Shown here piece after piece: positions 1 to 5,066 of a stretch of DNA of 5,066 nt (position 1 is its first letter; every line of letters starts with the position of its first letter). A program made the position numbers and the translations under genes. The notes beneath the pieces are model-generated. The model searched no databases and was not told the origin of the DNA. It saw nothing but the letters and a program-made list of their open reading frames with translations. Source of the DNA: an uncultured Selenomonas sp. (GTDB taxonomy: Bacteria; Bacillota; Negativicutes; Selenomonadales; Selenomonadaceae); contig CALYVJ010000166.1 in NCBI GenBank assembly GCA_945494195.1, forward strand, positions 1 through 5,066, read 5' to 3'.

Positions 1-1
1 T

Positions 2-703
2 TTTGCGCAAGAGACTGTCTTTTCCGATAAGCCTGCCCAAATGGCTAAGAAGTGGGAGGAACAAGGCGCAAAGTTCCTGCATCTTGTTGATCTTGATGGC
101 GCTCTGTCCGGTAAGTCTTGTAATCTGGATACCGTTAAGGAAATCCTAGCGGTGGTAAATATTCCGGTGGAGCTCGGTGGCGGCATCCGCACGATGGAGA
201 ATATCGACAAAGTGCTGGCACTGGGCGTACGCCGCGTCATCCTCGGATCGGTGGCGGTCAAGAACCCTGCCCTCGTCAAAGAGGCCTGTGCCAAGTATGA
301 TGACCGCATCGTGGTCGGCATCGATGCCAAAGACGGCATTGTTGCCGTCGATGGCTGGGGTGTTTCCGGGGATGTGGATGTCACGACGCTGGCCAAGGAA
401 ATGAAGAAAGCTGGAGTCAAGACCATCATCTATACGGATATTTCCCGCGATGGTACGCTGGAAGGCGTCAACGTGGAGGCTACGGCCAAGCTGGCCCGGG
501 AAAGCGGCGTGAATATCGTCGCCTCGGGGGGCGTCAAGTCAACGGCGGATATCGAAGCCCTCAAGCCCTATGAAAAGGACGGCATTGAAGGCGTGATTGT
601 CGGCAAATCGATCTATATGGGTACCCTGGATTTACAGCAGGCTATTGAAATTCCCGCCAAGGAGGATCAAAATGTATACGAAACGGATAATTCCTTGTCT
701 TGA
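2..703 (+). CDS. hisA: HisA, phosphoribosylformimino-5-aminoimidazole carboxamide ribotide isomerase (5' end outside window)
   Basis: HisA is a cytoplasmic TIM-barrel enzyme of histidine biosynthesis that performs the Amadori isomerisation of ProFAR to PRFAR, the substrate of HisF/HisH. The reading frame is open from base 2, so the ATG at 41 is internal: the codons before it read [13 protein letters not shown], which fits the HisA loop after the first strand. About 20 N-terminal residues, including the first catalytic Asp of the 'AIDL' strand, lie outside the window. Visible family marks are LGGGIRT (first phosphate-binding loop), [12 protein letters not shown] around 431-466 with the second catalytic Asp, and ASGGVKS plus [11 protein letters not shown] near the C-terminus (second phosphate site). 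The C-terminus runs about 11 residues into hisF (32-base overlap), longer than the usual end just after 'AI'. Identification is firm; only the start is missing. Confidence 0.95.
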   Translation, partial: FAQETVFSDKPAQMAKKWEEQGAKFLHLVDLDGALSGKSCNLDTVKEILAVVNIPVELGGGIRTMENIDKVLALGVRRVILGSVAVKNPALVKEACAKYDDRIVVGIDAKDGIVAVDGWGVSGDVDVTTLAKEMKKAGVKTIIYTDISRDGTLEGVNVEATAKLARESGVNIVASGGVKSTADIEALKPYEKDGIEGVIVGKSIYMGTLDLQQAIEIPAKEDQNVYETDNSLS

Positions 704-1430
704 CGTCAAAGATGGCCGGGTGGTCAAGGGAACCAATTTTGTAGGCCTGCGGGATGCAGGCGATCCGGTGGAGCTGGCGGCACGCTATGACAAAGAGCGT
801 GCCGATGAGCTGGTCTTCCTCGACATCACGGCCTCCAACGAAGAACGCAATACCATGGTGCAGGTAGCCAAGGAATGCGCCTCCCAGGTCTTCATCCCCT
901 TCACGGTGGGCGGCGGCATCCGCTCGGTGGAGGACATGCGCCGCATGCTTAAGGCTGGAGCGGACAAGACCTCTCTTAACACAGCTGCCATCAAGAATCC
1001 TGAGCTCATCCGCGAAGGTGCCGAAAAGTTCGGCAGCCAGTGTGTCGTGCTGGCGGTGGATGCCCGCCGTACAGGCGAGGACAAATGGGAAGTCTTCATC
1101 AATGGCGGCCGCACGCCGACGGGCCTTGACTGCATCGAATGGGTCAAGAAGGCCGTGGCCCTCGGTGCTGGCGAAATCCTGCTCACGAGCATGGATGCCG
1201 ATGGCACGAAGGATGGGTATGATATCCCGATGACGCGGGCAGTCTCGGAGGCCGTCGATGTGCCCGTCATCGCTTCGGGCGGTGCTGGCAAGCTCGAGCA
1301 CTTCTACGATGTGCTGACGCTGGGCAAGGCGGATGCGGTTCTGGCAGCTTCGGTGTTCCACTATGGCCAGTTCGCGGTGCGGCAGGTCAAGGATTATCTG
1401 AAATCTCGTGGCGTGGAGGTAAGATTCTGA
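672..1430 (+). CDS. hisF: HisF, imidazole glycerol phosphate synthase cyclase subunit
   Basis: HisF is the synthase (cyclase) half of IGP synthase. With ammonia from the glutaminase HisH it converts PRFAR to imidazole glycerol phosphate and AICAR. The product is 252 aa, the normal length. Seen directly: the N-terminus [11 protein letters not shown] with catalytic Asp11, the second catalytic Asp130 (LAVDARR), phosphate loops GGGIRS (80-85) and ASGGAGK (201-207), and the signature [12 protein letters not shown] (173-184). The ammonia-gate residues known from Thermotoga HisF appear conserved as Arg5, Glu46, Lys99 and Glu168. The start at 672 is chosen because AAGGAGG lies 6-7 bases upstream and the protein begins exactly as the family does; the same frame is open further upstream (597) but encodes non-homologous residues. 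It overlaps hisA by 32 bases and its TGA shares a base with the hisIE ATG, implying translational coupling. hisH is not in the window and is expected upstream of hisA. Confidence 0.97.
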   Translation: MYTKRIIPCLDVKDGRVVKGTNFVGLRDAGDPVELAARYDKERADELVFLDITASNEERNTMVQVAKECASQVFIPFTVGGGIRSVEDMRRMLKAGADKTSLNTAAIKNPELIREGAEKFGSQCVVLAVDARRTGEDKWEVFINGGRTPTGLDCIEWVKKAVALGAGEILLTSMDADGTKDGYDIPMTRAVSEAVDVPVIASGGAGKLEHFYDVLTLGKADAVLAASVFHYGQFAVRQVKDYLKSRGVEVRF

Positions 1431-2140
1431 TGGACAAAAACATTGATATTTCCATGGTAAAATTTGACGAAAAAGGTCTGGTACCGGCCATCATCCAGGA
1501 GGAGAACGGTCAGGTCCTCATGATGGCCTATATGAATGAGGAATCCCTCAAGAAGACGATTAATACGGGGTATACCTGGTTCTTCAGCCGCAGCCGCCAA
1601 AAACTCTGGAACAAGGGCGAAGAGTCTGGCAACAAGCAAAAGGTGCGGGAAATCTCCTACGACTGTGATGGCGACACGCTGCTGGTGCGGGTCCATCAGA
1701 CGGGTGTGGCCTGCCATACGGGCACCTATACCTGCTTCAGCGGGCGCAAGCTCGTGGGCGAGGAGGAAAAGGGCGTGGCTGTCGTGCCGCCGGAGCCACA
1801 GGTATCGCTGGCTACGGTCTTGAATGACCTCTACAACGTCATCCAGGACCGCAAGCTCAATCCCGTGGAAGGCTCCTATACGAATTATCTTTTCGATAAA
1901 GGACAGGATAAGATTCTCAAGAAAGTCGGCGAGGAAGCCGTGGAGACGGTCATTGCCTCGAAGAATCAGGTGCCGGAGGAAGTCCTCTACGAGATGGGCG
2001 ACCTCTGGTATCACTGCCTGGTACTGCTGGCCTATCACAAGCTCACGCCAGATCAGCTCTTAGATGAGCTTATGAGCCGCCGCAAGGGTGGAAACTATCA
2101 CCAGTTCACAGGCAAGACCGGCGTCCGTCCGGATATGTAA
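1430..2140 (+). CDS. hisIE: HisIE, bifunctional phosphoribosyl-AMP cyclohydrolase / phosphoribosyl-ATP pyrophosphatase
   Basis: This 236-aa fusion catalyses steps 2 and 3 of histidine synthesis: the HisE part removes pyrophosphate from PR-ATP and the HisI part opens the adenine ring of PR-AMP to give ProFAR. HisI domain, about residues 10-110: [18 protein letters not shown] (50-67), the metal-binding DCDGD (Asp78, Asp80, Asp82), and the zinc cysteines Cys79, Cys95 and Cys102 in [14 protein letters not shown]. HisE domain, about 125-220: KVGEEAVE (165-172) and YEMGDLWYH (187-195), the Mg-binding Glu/Asp helices of the MazG-like all-alpha fold. The ATG overlaps the hisF stop as TGATG, with GGAGGT about 9 bases upstream inside hisF. 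The last 15 or so residues ([15 protein letters not shown]) are a tail beyond the usual HisE end. All key residues are intact, so both activities are expected. Confidence 0.97.
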   Translation: MDKNIDISMVKFDEKGLVPAIIQEENGQVLMMAYMNEESLKKTINTGYTWFFSRSRQKLWNKGEESGNKQKVREISYDCDGDTLLVRVHQTGVACHTGTYTCFSGRKLVGEEEKGVAVVPPEPQVSLATVLNDLYNVIQDRKLNPVEGSYTNYLFDKGQDKILKKVGEEAVETVIASKNQVPEEVLYEMGDLWYHCLVLLAYHKLTPDQLLDELMSRRKGGNYHQFTGKTGVRPDM

Positions 2141-2154
2141 GCGAGGATTCTCCT

Positions 2155-2895
2155 ATGAAAGAATATCCAATCGCGCAGGAGTTCCTGGCCGCAACCACCA
2201 TGGACAAGAATACCAGCGTCCCAAAAATGGAAGGTGCCGAACCGCCAGCACCGGAAAAAGCCGTGTCCCCTGGCACGAAGATCATTCCGCTGCCGGAGCC
2301 GGAATTGCTCCCCGATATGCCCGTCAACTTTCTGGAGGTCATCGAGCTGCGGGCTTCGGTGCGCCAGTACAGCCAAGTGCCGCTGACGATAAAGGAGCTT
2401 TCCTATCTGCTCTGGTGCACCCAGGGCGTCAAGATGGGACTGCCCAAGGGCGCCAGCAAGCGCAATGTGCCGTCAGCCGGTGCCCGCCATGCCTTCGAAA
2501 CGTATCTTTTCATCCAGAACGTCAAGGGCATAAAGCGAGGGCTTTATCGCTATCTGGCCTTTGAGCACGCCCTGCTGCCGCTACGGACGGCAGAGGAAAT
2601 GGGCGAAGCCTTCTGCGCCTGCTTCCGGGCCCAGAATATGGCCAAGAATAACGCGGTTACCTTTGTCTGGAGCGCCGTGCCAGAGCGCATGACCTATCTC
2701 TTCGGCAGCCGCGCTTACCGCTATTTGTTCCTCGATGTTGGCCATGTCTGCCAGAACCTATATCTTGCTGCCCAAACGGTTAAGATAGGCGTTTGTGCGC
2801 TTGGTGCTTATGACGATGATAAGCTTAACGAAGTCTTGGGACTCGATGGCAATGAGGAATTTGCTATCTATGGTGCCACGGTCGGTAAATTATAA
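2155..2895 (+). CDS. SagB/ThcOx-type nitroreductase family flavoprotein
   Basis: A 246-aa member of the nitroreductase superfamily, SagB/ThcOx-like branch, which use FMN and usually NAD(P)H; substrates range from nitro compounds and quinones to azoline rings in peptide natural products. Visible marks: a Pro-rich leader (about 21-57), the FMN phosphate-binding RASVRQYS (66-73, the 'RRSxRxY' motif), LSYLLWCTQGV (82-92), PSAGARHAFETYLFI (106-120), GLYRY (129-133), the helix YRYLFLDVGHVCQNLYLAA (188-206) and the terminal strand FAIYGATVGKL. The start at 2155 follows GAGG (2143-2146) and lies 14 bases after the hisIE stop, so it is probably the last gene of the his transcript. No cyclodehydratase, precursor peptide or other RiPP gene is in view, so an azoline oxidase role is not supported. 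A general FMN oxidoreductase is the safe call; the real substrate and the reason for its place after hisIE are unknown. Confidence 0.85.
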   Translation: MKEYPIAQEFLAATTMDKNTSVPKMEGAEPPAPEKAVSPGTKIIPLPEPELLPDMPVNFLEVIELRASVRQYSQVPLTIKELSYLLWCTQGVKMGLPKGASKRNVPSAGARHAFETYLFIQNVKGIKRGLYRYLAFEHALLPLRTAEEMGEAFCACFRAQNMAKNNAVTFVWSAVPERMTYLFGSRAYRYLFLDVGHVCQNLYLAAQTVKIGVCALGAYDDDKLNEVLGLDGNEEFAIYGATVGKL

Positions 2896-2946
2896 ACTTG
2901 ACGTTAACCTATTGCATAGAAAAATCCCCCGGAGAATCGCCCTTAT
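2896..2946. other. Short spacer between nitroreductase gene and IS terminus
   Basis: A 51-base non-coding stretch between the nitroreductase stop and the TGTACTG terminus. It contains an A5 run followed by ATCCCCCGG, but I could not form a convincing terminator stem from it. If the his transcript once had its own terminator here, the insertion may have cut it off; the stem-loop just downstream may now serve instead. Confidence 0.4.
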
Positions 2947-2969
2947 TGTACTGCCCCCCATATGTTAGA
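2947..2969. repeat. Probable IS3-family terminal inverted repeat (single end)
   Basis: TGTACTGCCCCCC followed by ATATGTTAGA has the expected features of an IS3/IS150-type end: outer TG, a C-run and a GTTAGA box. Read with the minus-strand orfA, it would be that element's right (downstream) end. The partner end was looked for upstream of that orfA and to the right of orfB and was not found. The call rests on remembered family patterns, not on an alignment. Confidence 0.6.
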
Positions 2970-2993
2970 CCTAGAAAATCTAACTTATGGGGG
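2955..2993. terminator. Strong stem-loop at the IS end, possible bidirectional terminator
   Basis: The arms CCCCCATATGTTAGA (2955-2969) and TCTAACTTATGGGGG (2979-2993) pair over 15 bases with one mismatch around a 9-base loop. On the plus strand it is followed by CTTTATC, only a weak T-tract, so termination of the his/nitroreductase transcript is possible but not certain. A stem-loop at an IS end is also known to shield transposase genes from outside transcription. The minus-strand orfA stop codon lies inside the right arm. Confidence 0.5.
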
Positions 2994-3173
2994 CTTTATC
3001 GTGGCAAATCTTACAACGATATCGCCGGAGTCACGAAGTTCTTTCCGCCACTTGGTCAAAGTGCTGTAACCGATGCCTAAGTTATTGGCGCAGCCACGCA
3101 AGCCAAGCTCCTTATGATCTTCGTAATATTGAATTGCGTCAAGTTTAAACTGTTTGTCATGTTGTTTAGCCAT
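2985..3173 (-). pseudogene. IS3-family transposase OrfA, truncated after the helix-turn-helix
   Basis: The 62-aa product begins MAKQHDKQFKLDAIQYYEDH and continues LGLRGCANNLGIGYSTLTKWRKEL, a standard IS3 OrfA N-terminal helix-turn-helix that binds the element ends. It reads as family up to SGDIVVR (about residue 55), where full-length relatives go on through a leucine zipper to about 95-100 aa. Here seven unrelated residues and a stop follow, and the frame enters the IS-end stem-loop. Start 3173 is preferred over an in-frame ATG at 3218 because GGAGG sits about 8 bases upstream. No matching orfB of this type follows, so an internal deletion seems to have removed the end of orfA and all of orfB. 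Not expected to support transposition. Confidence 0.8.
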
Positions 3174-3194
3174 TCTGAAATCCTCCTCAAGATA

Positions 3195-3211
3195 GGTACA
3201 TATATTGTACC
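3195..3211. repeat. Small palindrome upstream of minus-strand orfA
   Basis: GGTACA and TGTACC form a perfect 6-base inverted repeat around a 5-base TATAT centre, ending about 20 bases upstream of the orfA start. It could be a protein-binding site or a weak hairpin in the leader; short AT-centred palindromes also arise by chance. No function is assigned. Confidence 0.35.
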
Positions 3212-3417
3212 ATGTCATGAACTTATTTAGGATTTCTCATTTTGACTTGTACTATTTATATTTTAACTCCAACATCAAGGAAGAACGATTGTCACTAATA
3301 AATTCGAAAGATATTCCCAGAGCGTGCTTAGAAGAAGGTTCCCCCAAGACATCACAGGAAAAATTGGGTGATATGAAGCAAAAATGCATGATATGCAACT
3401 GGAAATGGATATCTTAA
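3205..3417 (+). pseudogene. C-terminal remnant of a second IS3-family OrfA
   Basis: This frame is open for 70 codons with no recognisable helix-turn-helix. From about 3280 the residues LINSKDIPRACLEEGSPKTS and EKLGDMKQK resemble the linker and leucine-zipper start that precede OrfB in IS3 elements of this type. The coiled coil then continues in the orfB frame (MHDMQLEMDILKETI), so the two frames together encode one zipper. The first 25 or so codons look like unrelated sequence, and the TTG at 3205 is only where the frame opens, with no good ribosome binding site. I read it as an orfA that lost its 5' part when the two IS fragments were joined. Exact left limit uncertain. Confidence 0.55.
3379..3386 (+). 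other. Possible orfA-orfB -1 frameshift or restart site
   Basis: CAAAAATG lies where homology passes from the orfA frame to the orfB frame, one base back. IS3 elements normally fuse OrfA to OrfB by programmed -1 slippage on A-rich heptamers (A AAA AAG type). Here only five A residues remain and the run overlaps the candidate orfB ATG at 3384. It may be a weak slip site, a coupled start, or a decayed version. The weak GGGTGAT 13 bases before the ATG is a poor ribosome binding site. Confidence 0.4.
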
Positions 3418-4163
3418 AAGAAACGATTGCTGTATTAAAAAAAGACCCAGGCATCAATCTAGACCCGCTAAAGAATCGGGAAAAGGTAGTGATAATTGAT
3501 GCCTTACAACAAAAATATTCACTACCAGTGCTCTTGTTAAAGCTTGGCCTATCTAGAAGTAGTTATTATTACCAAAAGAAGGTACAGAACCGTATTGACA
3601 AATATGCCGACTTAAGAGAGAAAATTCGAGAAATATTCTTTAATAGCCGACAATGCTATGGATACCGTCGTATTTATGGACTTCTTCGCCGCGAGGGAAT
3701 TATTCTTTCCGAAAAGATAATTCGGCGAATCATGTTCGAAGAAGGATTGCAAGTACCTGTTAAATCACATAAAAAGTACTCATCGTATCAAGGTGAAATA
3801 ACCCCTTCCGTTGAAAATTTACTAAATCGGGATTTTCATGCAGATGCACCGAATAAAAAATGGCTCACTGATATAACAGAATTATCCATATCCGCCAGCA
3901 AGGTTTATTTATCTGCTTTGGTAGATTGTTTTGATGGAATGATTGTTGCCTGGAGGTTGGGGACAAGTCCCAATGCCAATCTAGTGAACAGTATGTTGGC
4001 AGACGGTATTCGCCAGCTTGGCCCTGGAGAGCATCCTATCGTCCATACAGATCGAGGATGCCATTATCGCTGGCCTGGTTGGATTAAATGTATGGAAAAA
4101 GCACTTCTGACAAGGTCAATGTCAAAGAAGGGTTGTTCTCCTGATAATGCCGCACGTATCTAG
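3384..4163 (+). pseudogene. IS3-family transposase OrfB (DDE integrase), C-terminus missing
   Basis: The 259-aa frame carries the end of the leucine zipper (1-20, LEMDILKETIAVLKKDPGIN), the HTH_21 region with YGYRRIYGLLRREG (92-105) and the rve integrase core. Catalytic Asp residues are seen at 163 (KWLTDITE) and 223 (VHTDRGCHYRWPGW). Relatives continue after KGCSPDNAA with C-E-G-F-F-G-R-L-K-N-E, which holds the third catalytic residue, Glu, and about 70 more residues. Here the frame ends R-I-stop right after DNAA, so the DDE triad is incomplete and the protein should be inactive. Base composition is clearly AT-richer than the his genes and the nrdB fragment, typical of a transferred element. 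The ATG at 3384 is where this frame opens; in the intact element OrfB would be made mostly as an OrfAB fusion. Confidence 0.88.
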
Positions 4164-4220
4164 GAGTAAAAAGATGGATCGTACTGTCAAATCGCCGGTT
4201 CTGCAGCATTTGCTGCAGGC
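4155..4220 (+). other. Junction segment with orphan Shine-Dalgarno/ATG
   Basis: Between the last OrfB-like codons and the first NrdB-like codons lie about 65 bases of unclear origin. AGGAG at 4162-4166, then seven bases and an ATG at 4174, look like a genuine translation start (MDRTVKSPVLQHLLQA). That frame runs out of phase with nrdB to a stop at 4536 and becomes Ser/Arg-rich shadow sequence. The nrdB frame itself is open from 4170 with no good start. This suggests a start region of some gene was joined out of frame to the nrdB body. Confidence 0.5.
4201..4218. repeat. Perfect 8-base palindrome CTGCAGCA-TT-TGCTGCAG
   Basis: Two 8-base arms separated by only TT lie directly beside the IS/nrdB boundary. 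The loop is too short for a stable full hairpin, though a cruciform or a dimeric protein site is possible. It may mark the join or be chance in GC-rich coding sequence. Confidence 0.4.
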
Positions 4221-4829
4221 TTGTCCTGTGCCGGGCCTGATGACGAGCACCTGCTCGCGCGCAACACCTTCATCGGCGACCTCTACAATGAGTTCCAGCA
4301 GGAGCAGTCGCGCGAGAACTTCCTGCGCGTGCTCGTCGCCAACTACATCCTCGAGGGCATCTACTTCTACTCGGGATTCATGTTCTTCTCCAACCTCGGC
4401 CGCATGCCGGGCTCGGTGCAGGAGATCCACTACATCAACCGCGACGAGAACACGCACCTCTGGCTGTTCCGCAACATCCTGCGCGACCTGCGCGCGGAGG
4501 AGCCGGACCTCTTCACGGCGGAGAGCGAGGAGATGATGCGCGAGATGATCCGCGAGGGCGTGCGCCAGGAAATCGCCTGGGGCAAGTACGCCATCGGCAA
4601 CGAGGTCGAGGGCCTCAACGAGAAGATGATCGAGGACTACGTGCGCTACCTCGGCAATGCGCGCGCGGAGAGCATCGGCCTCGGCGCGCTCTACGAGGGC
4701 TATGAGGAAGAGCCGTCCTCGATGCGCTGGGTCAGTCAGTACGCCAACCCGAACTTCATCAAGACGGATTTCATCGAGGGCCGCAGCACGGCCTACGCCA
4801 AGAGCACGGCGCTTGTCGACGACCTCTGA
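4221..4829 (+). pseudogene. nrdB: Ribonucleotide reductase small (beta) subunit, C-terminal half only
   Basis: The beta subunit of class I ribonucleotide reductase houses a di-iron centre and tyrosyl radical and passes the radical to NrdA for making dNTPs. The 202-aa frame contains the second ligand half: NYILEGIYFYSGF (Glu45, equivalent to E. coli Glu204) and INRDENTHLWLF (Glu76 and His79, equivalent to Glu238 and His241). A helix-rich C-terminal region follows with LNEKMIEDYVRYLGNARAESIGLG and a tail ending KSTALVDDL, which in the family docks on the large subunit. Missing are about 120 or more N-terminal residues with the first Asp/Glu/His ligands and the radical Tyr, so it cannot work alone. 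The only start in frame is a TTG at 4221 with no ribosome binding site; similarity to the family is clear from about residue 12. Codons end almost always in G or C (GAG over GAA), unlike the IS and stronger than in the his genes. Whether to call it nrdB or nrdF is less certain than the family. Confidence 0.85.
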
Positions 4830-4950
4830 GCCCTGTTGGCGAATCCGTTCCGTTGGACTCTGTTCTGTTTGCGGCGCGATTGCTCGCGTAGTATACTAGG
4901 ATGTGGAAGGTTTTAAGGATTTCATCTAGTTTGAACAGGAAGGTGTTTCT
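4830..4950. other. Intergenic spacer between nrdB fragment and ddh
   Basis: 121 non-coding bases. I see no strong terminator for nrdB; CCGTT-rich repeats after the stop form at best a weak stem. The second half holds the likely ddh promoter and leader. Confidence 0.5.
4869..4897 (+). promoter_or_regulatory. Likely sigma-70 type promoter for ddh
   Basis: TATACT at 4892-4897 matches the -10 consensus in five of six bases. Seventeen bases upstream is TTGCGG (4869-4874), a weak -35 matching only the first three bases. Transcription would begin near 4904 and give a leader of about 45 bases before the ddh ATG. Prediction by eye only. Confidence 0.5.
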
Positions 4951-5066
4951 ATGAGCATTCGCATTGGTATCCTTGGTTACGGCAATCTGGGCCGCGGCGT
5001 TGAGTGTGCAGTCGAAGAGAATCCGGACATGGAGCTCGTCGCAGTCTTCACGCGCCGCGATCCCTC
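4951..5066 (+). CDS. ddh: Meso-diaminopimelate D-dehydrogenase, N-terminal part (3' end outside window)
   Basis: Ddh reductively aminates tetrahydrodipicolinate to meso-diaminopimelate in one NADPH-dependent step, a shortcut to lysine and the peptidoglycan cross-linking residue. Only 38 codons are visible. They read MSIRIGILGYGNLGRGVE, the GxGNxG dinucleotide-binding loop typical of this family, then VEENPDMELVAVFTRRDP, where FTRR holds the arginine pair that binds the NADP 2'-phosphate. This matches the known Corynebacterium-type N-terminus (VGYGNLGRSVE … DMDLVGIFSRR) closely. The ATG at 4951 has AGGAAGGTG 6 bases upstream. It appears to have its own promoter and not to depend on the broken nrdB. 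Other Rossmann-fold dehydrogenases such as DapB or homoserine dehydrogenase are less likely because of the GYGNLGR and FTRR combination. Confidence 0.88.
   Translation, partial: MSIRIGILGYGNLGRGVECAVEENPDMELVAVFTRRDP

Larger units (their letters stand above)
2947..4154. mobile_element. Composite of degraded IS3-family insertion sequences
   Basis: This AT-rich patch interrupts GC-richer chromosomal genes. Its left edge is TGTACTGCCCCCC, the kind of terminus (5'-TG, then a C-rich run and GTTAGAC) found on IS3-family elements of the IS150 type. Inside are a minus-strand orfA cut after the helix-turn-helix and, on the plus strand, the tail of a different orfA followed by orfB that stops short of its C-terminus. 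Opposite orientation and different transposase types mean at least two elements. No matching right-hand terminus (…GGGGGGCAGTACA) and no target-site duplication could be found. The right limit is set where OrfB similarity appears to end, and is approximate. The patch is most likely immobile by itself. Confidence 0.8.

Noticed and set aside
642..1361. Long minus-strand open frame opposite hisF
   Set aside because: It is the complement of a fully conserved hisF with all catalytic residues; the translation resembles no known family and it has no ribosome binding site of its own.
1394..2038. Long minus-strand open frame opposite hisIE
   Set aside because: Antisense shadow of an intact hisIE produced by GC-rich codon structure.
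2155..2895. Part of a thiazole/oxazole-modified peptide (RiPP) cluster, suggested by the SagB-like dehydrogenase
   Set aside because: No YcaO cyclodehydratase, leader peptide or transporter is in the window, and the gene sits in the his operon. Many SagB-like proteins are outside RiPP clusters.
2898..3080. 60-codon plus-strand frame beginning just after the nitroreductase gene
   Set aside because: It runs across the IS terminus and antisense to the OrfA fragment, and has no family resemblance.
3195..3240. Possible promoter for minus-strand orfA (ATGACA / TATCTT or TACAAT as -10)
   Set aside because: The first option would start transcription on top of the ribosome binding site; the second has no usable -35. 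Not strong enough to list.
4122..4457. Minus-strand frame across the IS/nrdB junction
   Set aside because: Antisense to recognised nrdB codons and with no identifiable domain.
4147..4536. 129-codon Ser/Arg/Thr-rich plus-strand frame
   Set aside because: Low-complexity shadow of the nrdB reading frame. Only its first few codons after 4174 may have meaning, and these are described as the junction segment.
1..5066. CRISPR array, tRNA, riboswitch or retron-like RNA
   Set aside because: No evenly spaced direct repeats, cloverleaf structures or T-box/leader architecture were seen on either strand. The his operon promoter region is outside the window.

Overview
The window looks like part of a chromosome from a moderately GC-rich bacterium of the Firmicutes side. 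My best guess is the Negativicutes (Selenomonas or Mitsuokella relatives). That guess rests on a compact his operon ending in a fused hisIE, strong AGGAGG-type ribosome binding sites, a Corynebacterium/Selenomonas-type meso-diaminopimelate dehydrogenase and the style of the insertion-sequence proteins. It is an inference, and no rRNA or other phylogenetic marker is present.

Layout. (1) Bases 1-2895 are a tightly packed plus-strand transcription unit with the last steps of histidine biosynthesis: hisA (5' end outside the window), hisF and hisIE. A SagB/ThcOx-type nitroreductase follows 14 bases after hisIE. HisA makes the isomerised intermediate PRFAR. HisF, working with HisH (not in this window), closes the imidazole ring. 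HisIE performs the two preceding steps. The nitroreductase appears co-transcribed, but its substrate is unknown.

(2) Bases about 2947-4160 are an AT-rich patch of degraded IS3-family insertion sequences. It holds an IS-type terminus with a strong stem-loop, a minus-strand orfA cut after its helix-turn-helix, and a plus-strand orfA tail plus orfB. The orfB lacks its C-terminus and the last catalytic Glu. At least two different elements seem to be superimposed, and neither looks intact.

(3) Bases about 4170-4829 are the C-terminal half of a ribonucleotide reductase small (beta) subunit, with very strong G/C preference at third codon positions. The N-terminal half, with the radical tyrosine and half of the iron ligands, is missing where the IS patch abuts it. 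This is either an IS-mediated deletion or rearrangement, or an assembly join between repeat copies.

(4) Bases 4830-4950 are a spacer with a likely promoter. They are followed by the start of ddh (meso-diaminopimelate D-dehydrogenase), which runs off the window.

I see no CRISPR array, tRNA, rRNA or clearly new system. The parts most worth a second look are the IS scar next to the truncated nrdB and the nitroreductase attached to the his operon.
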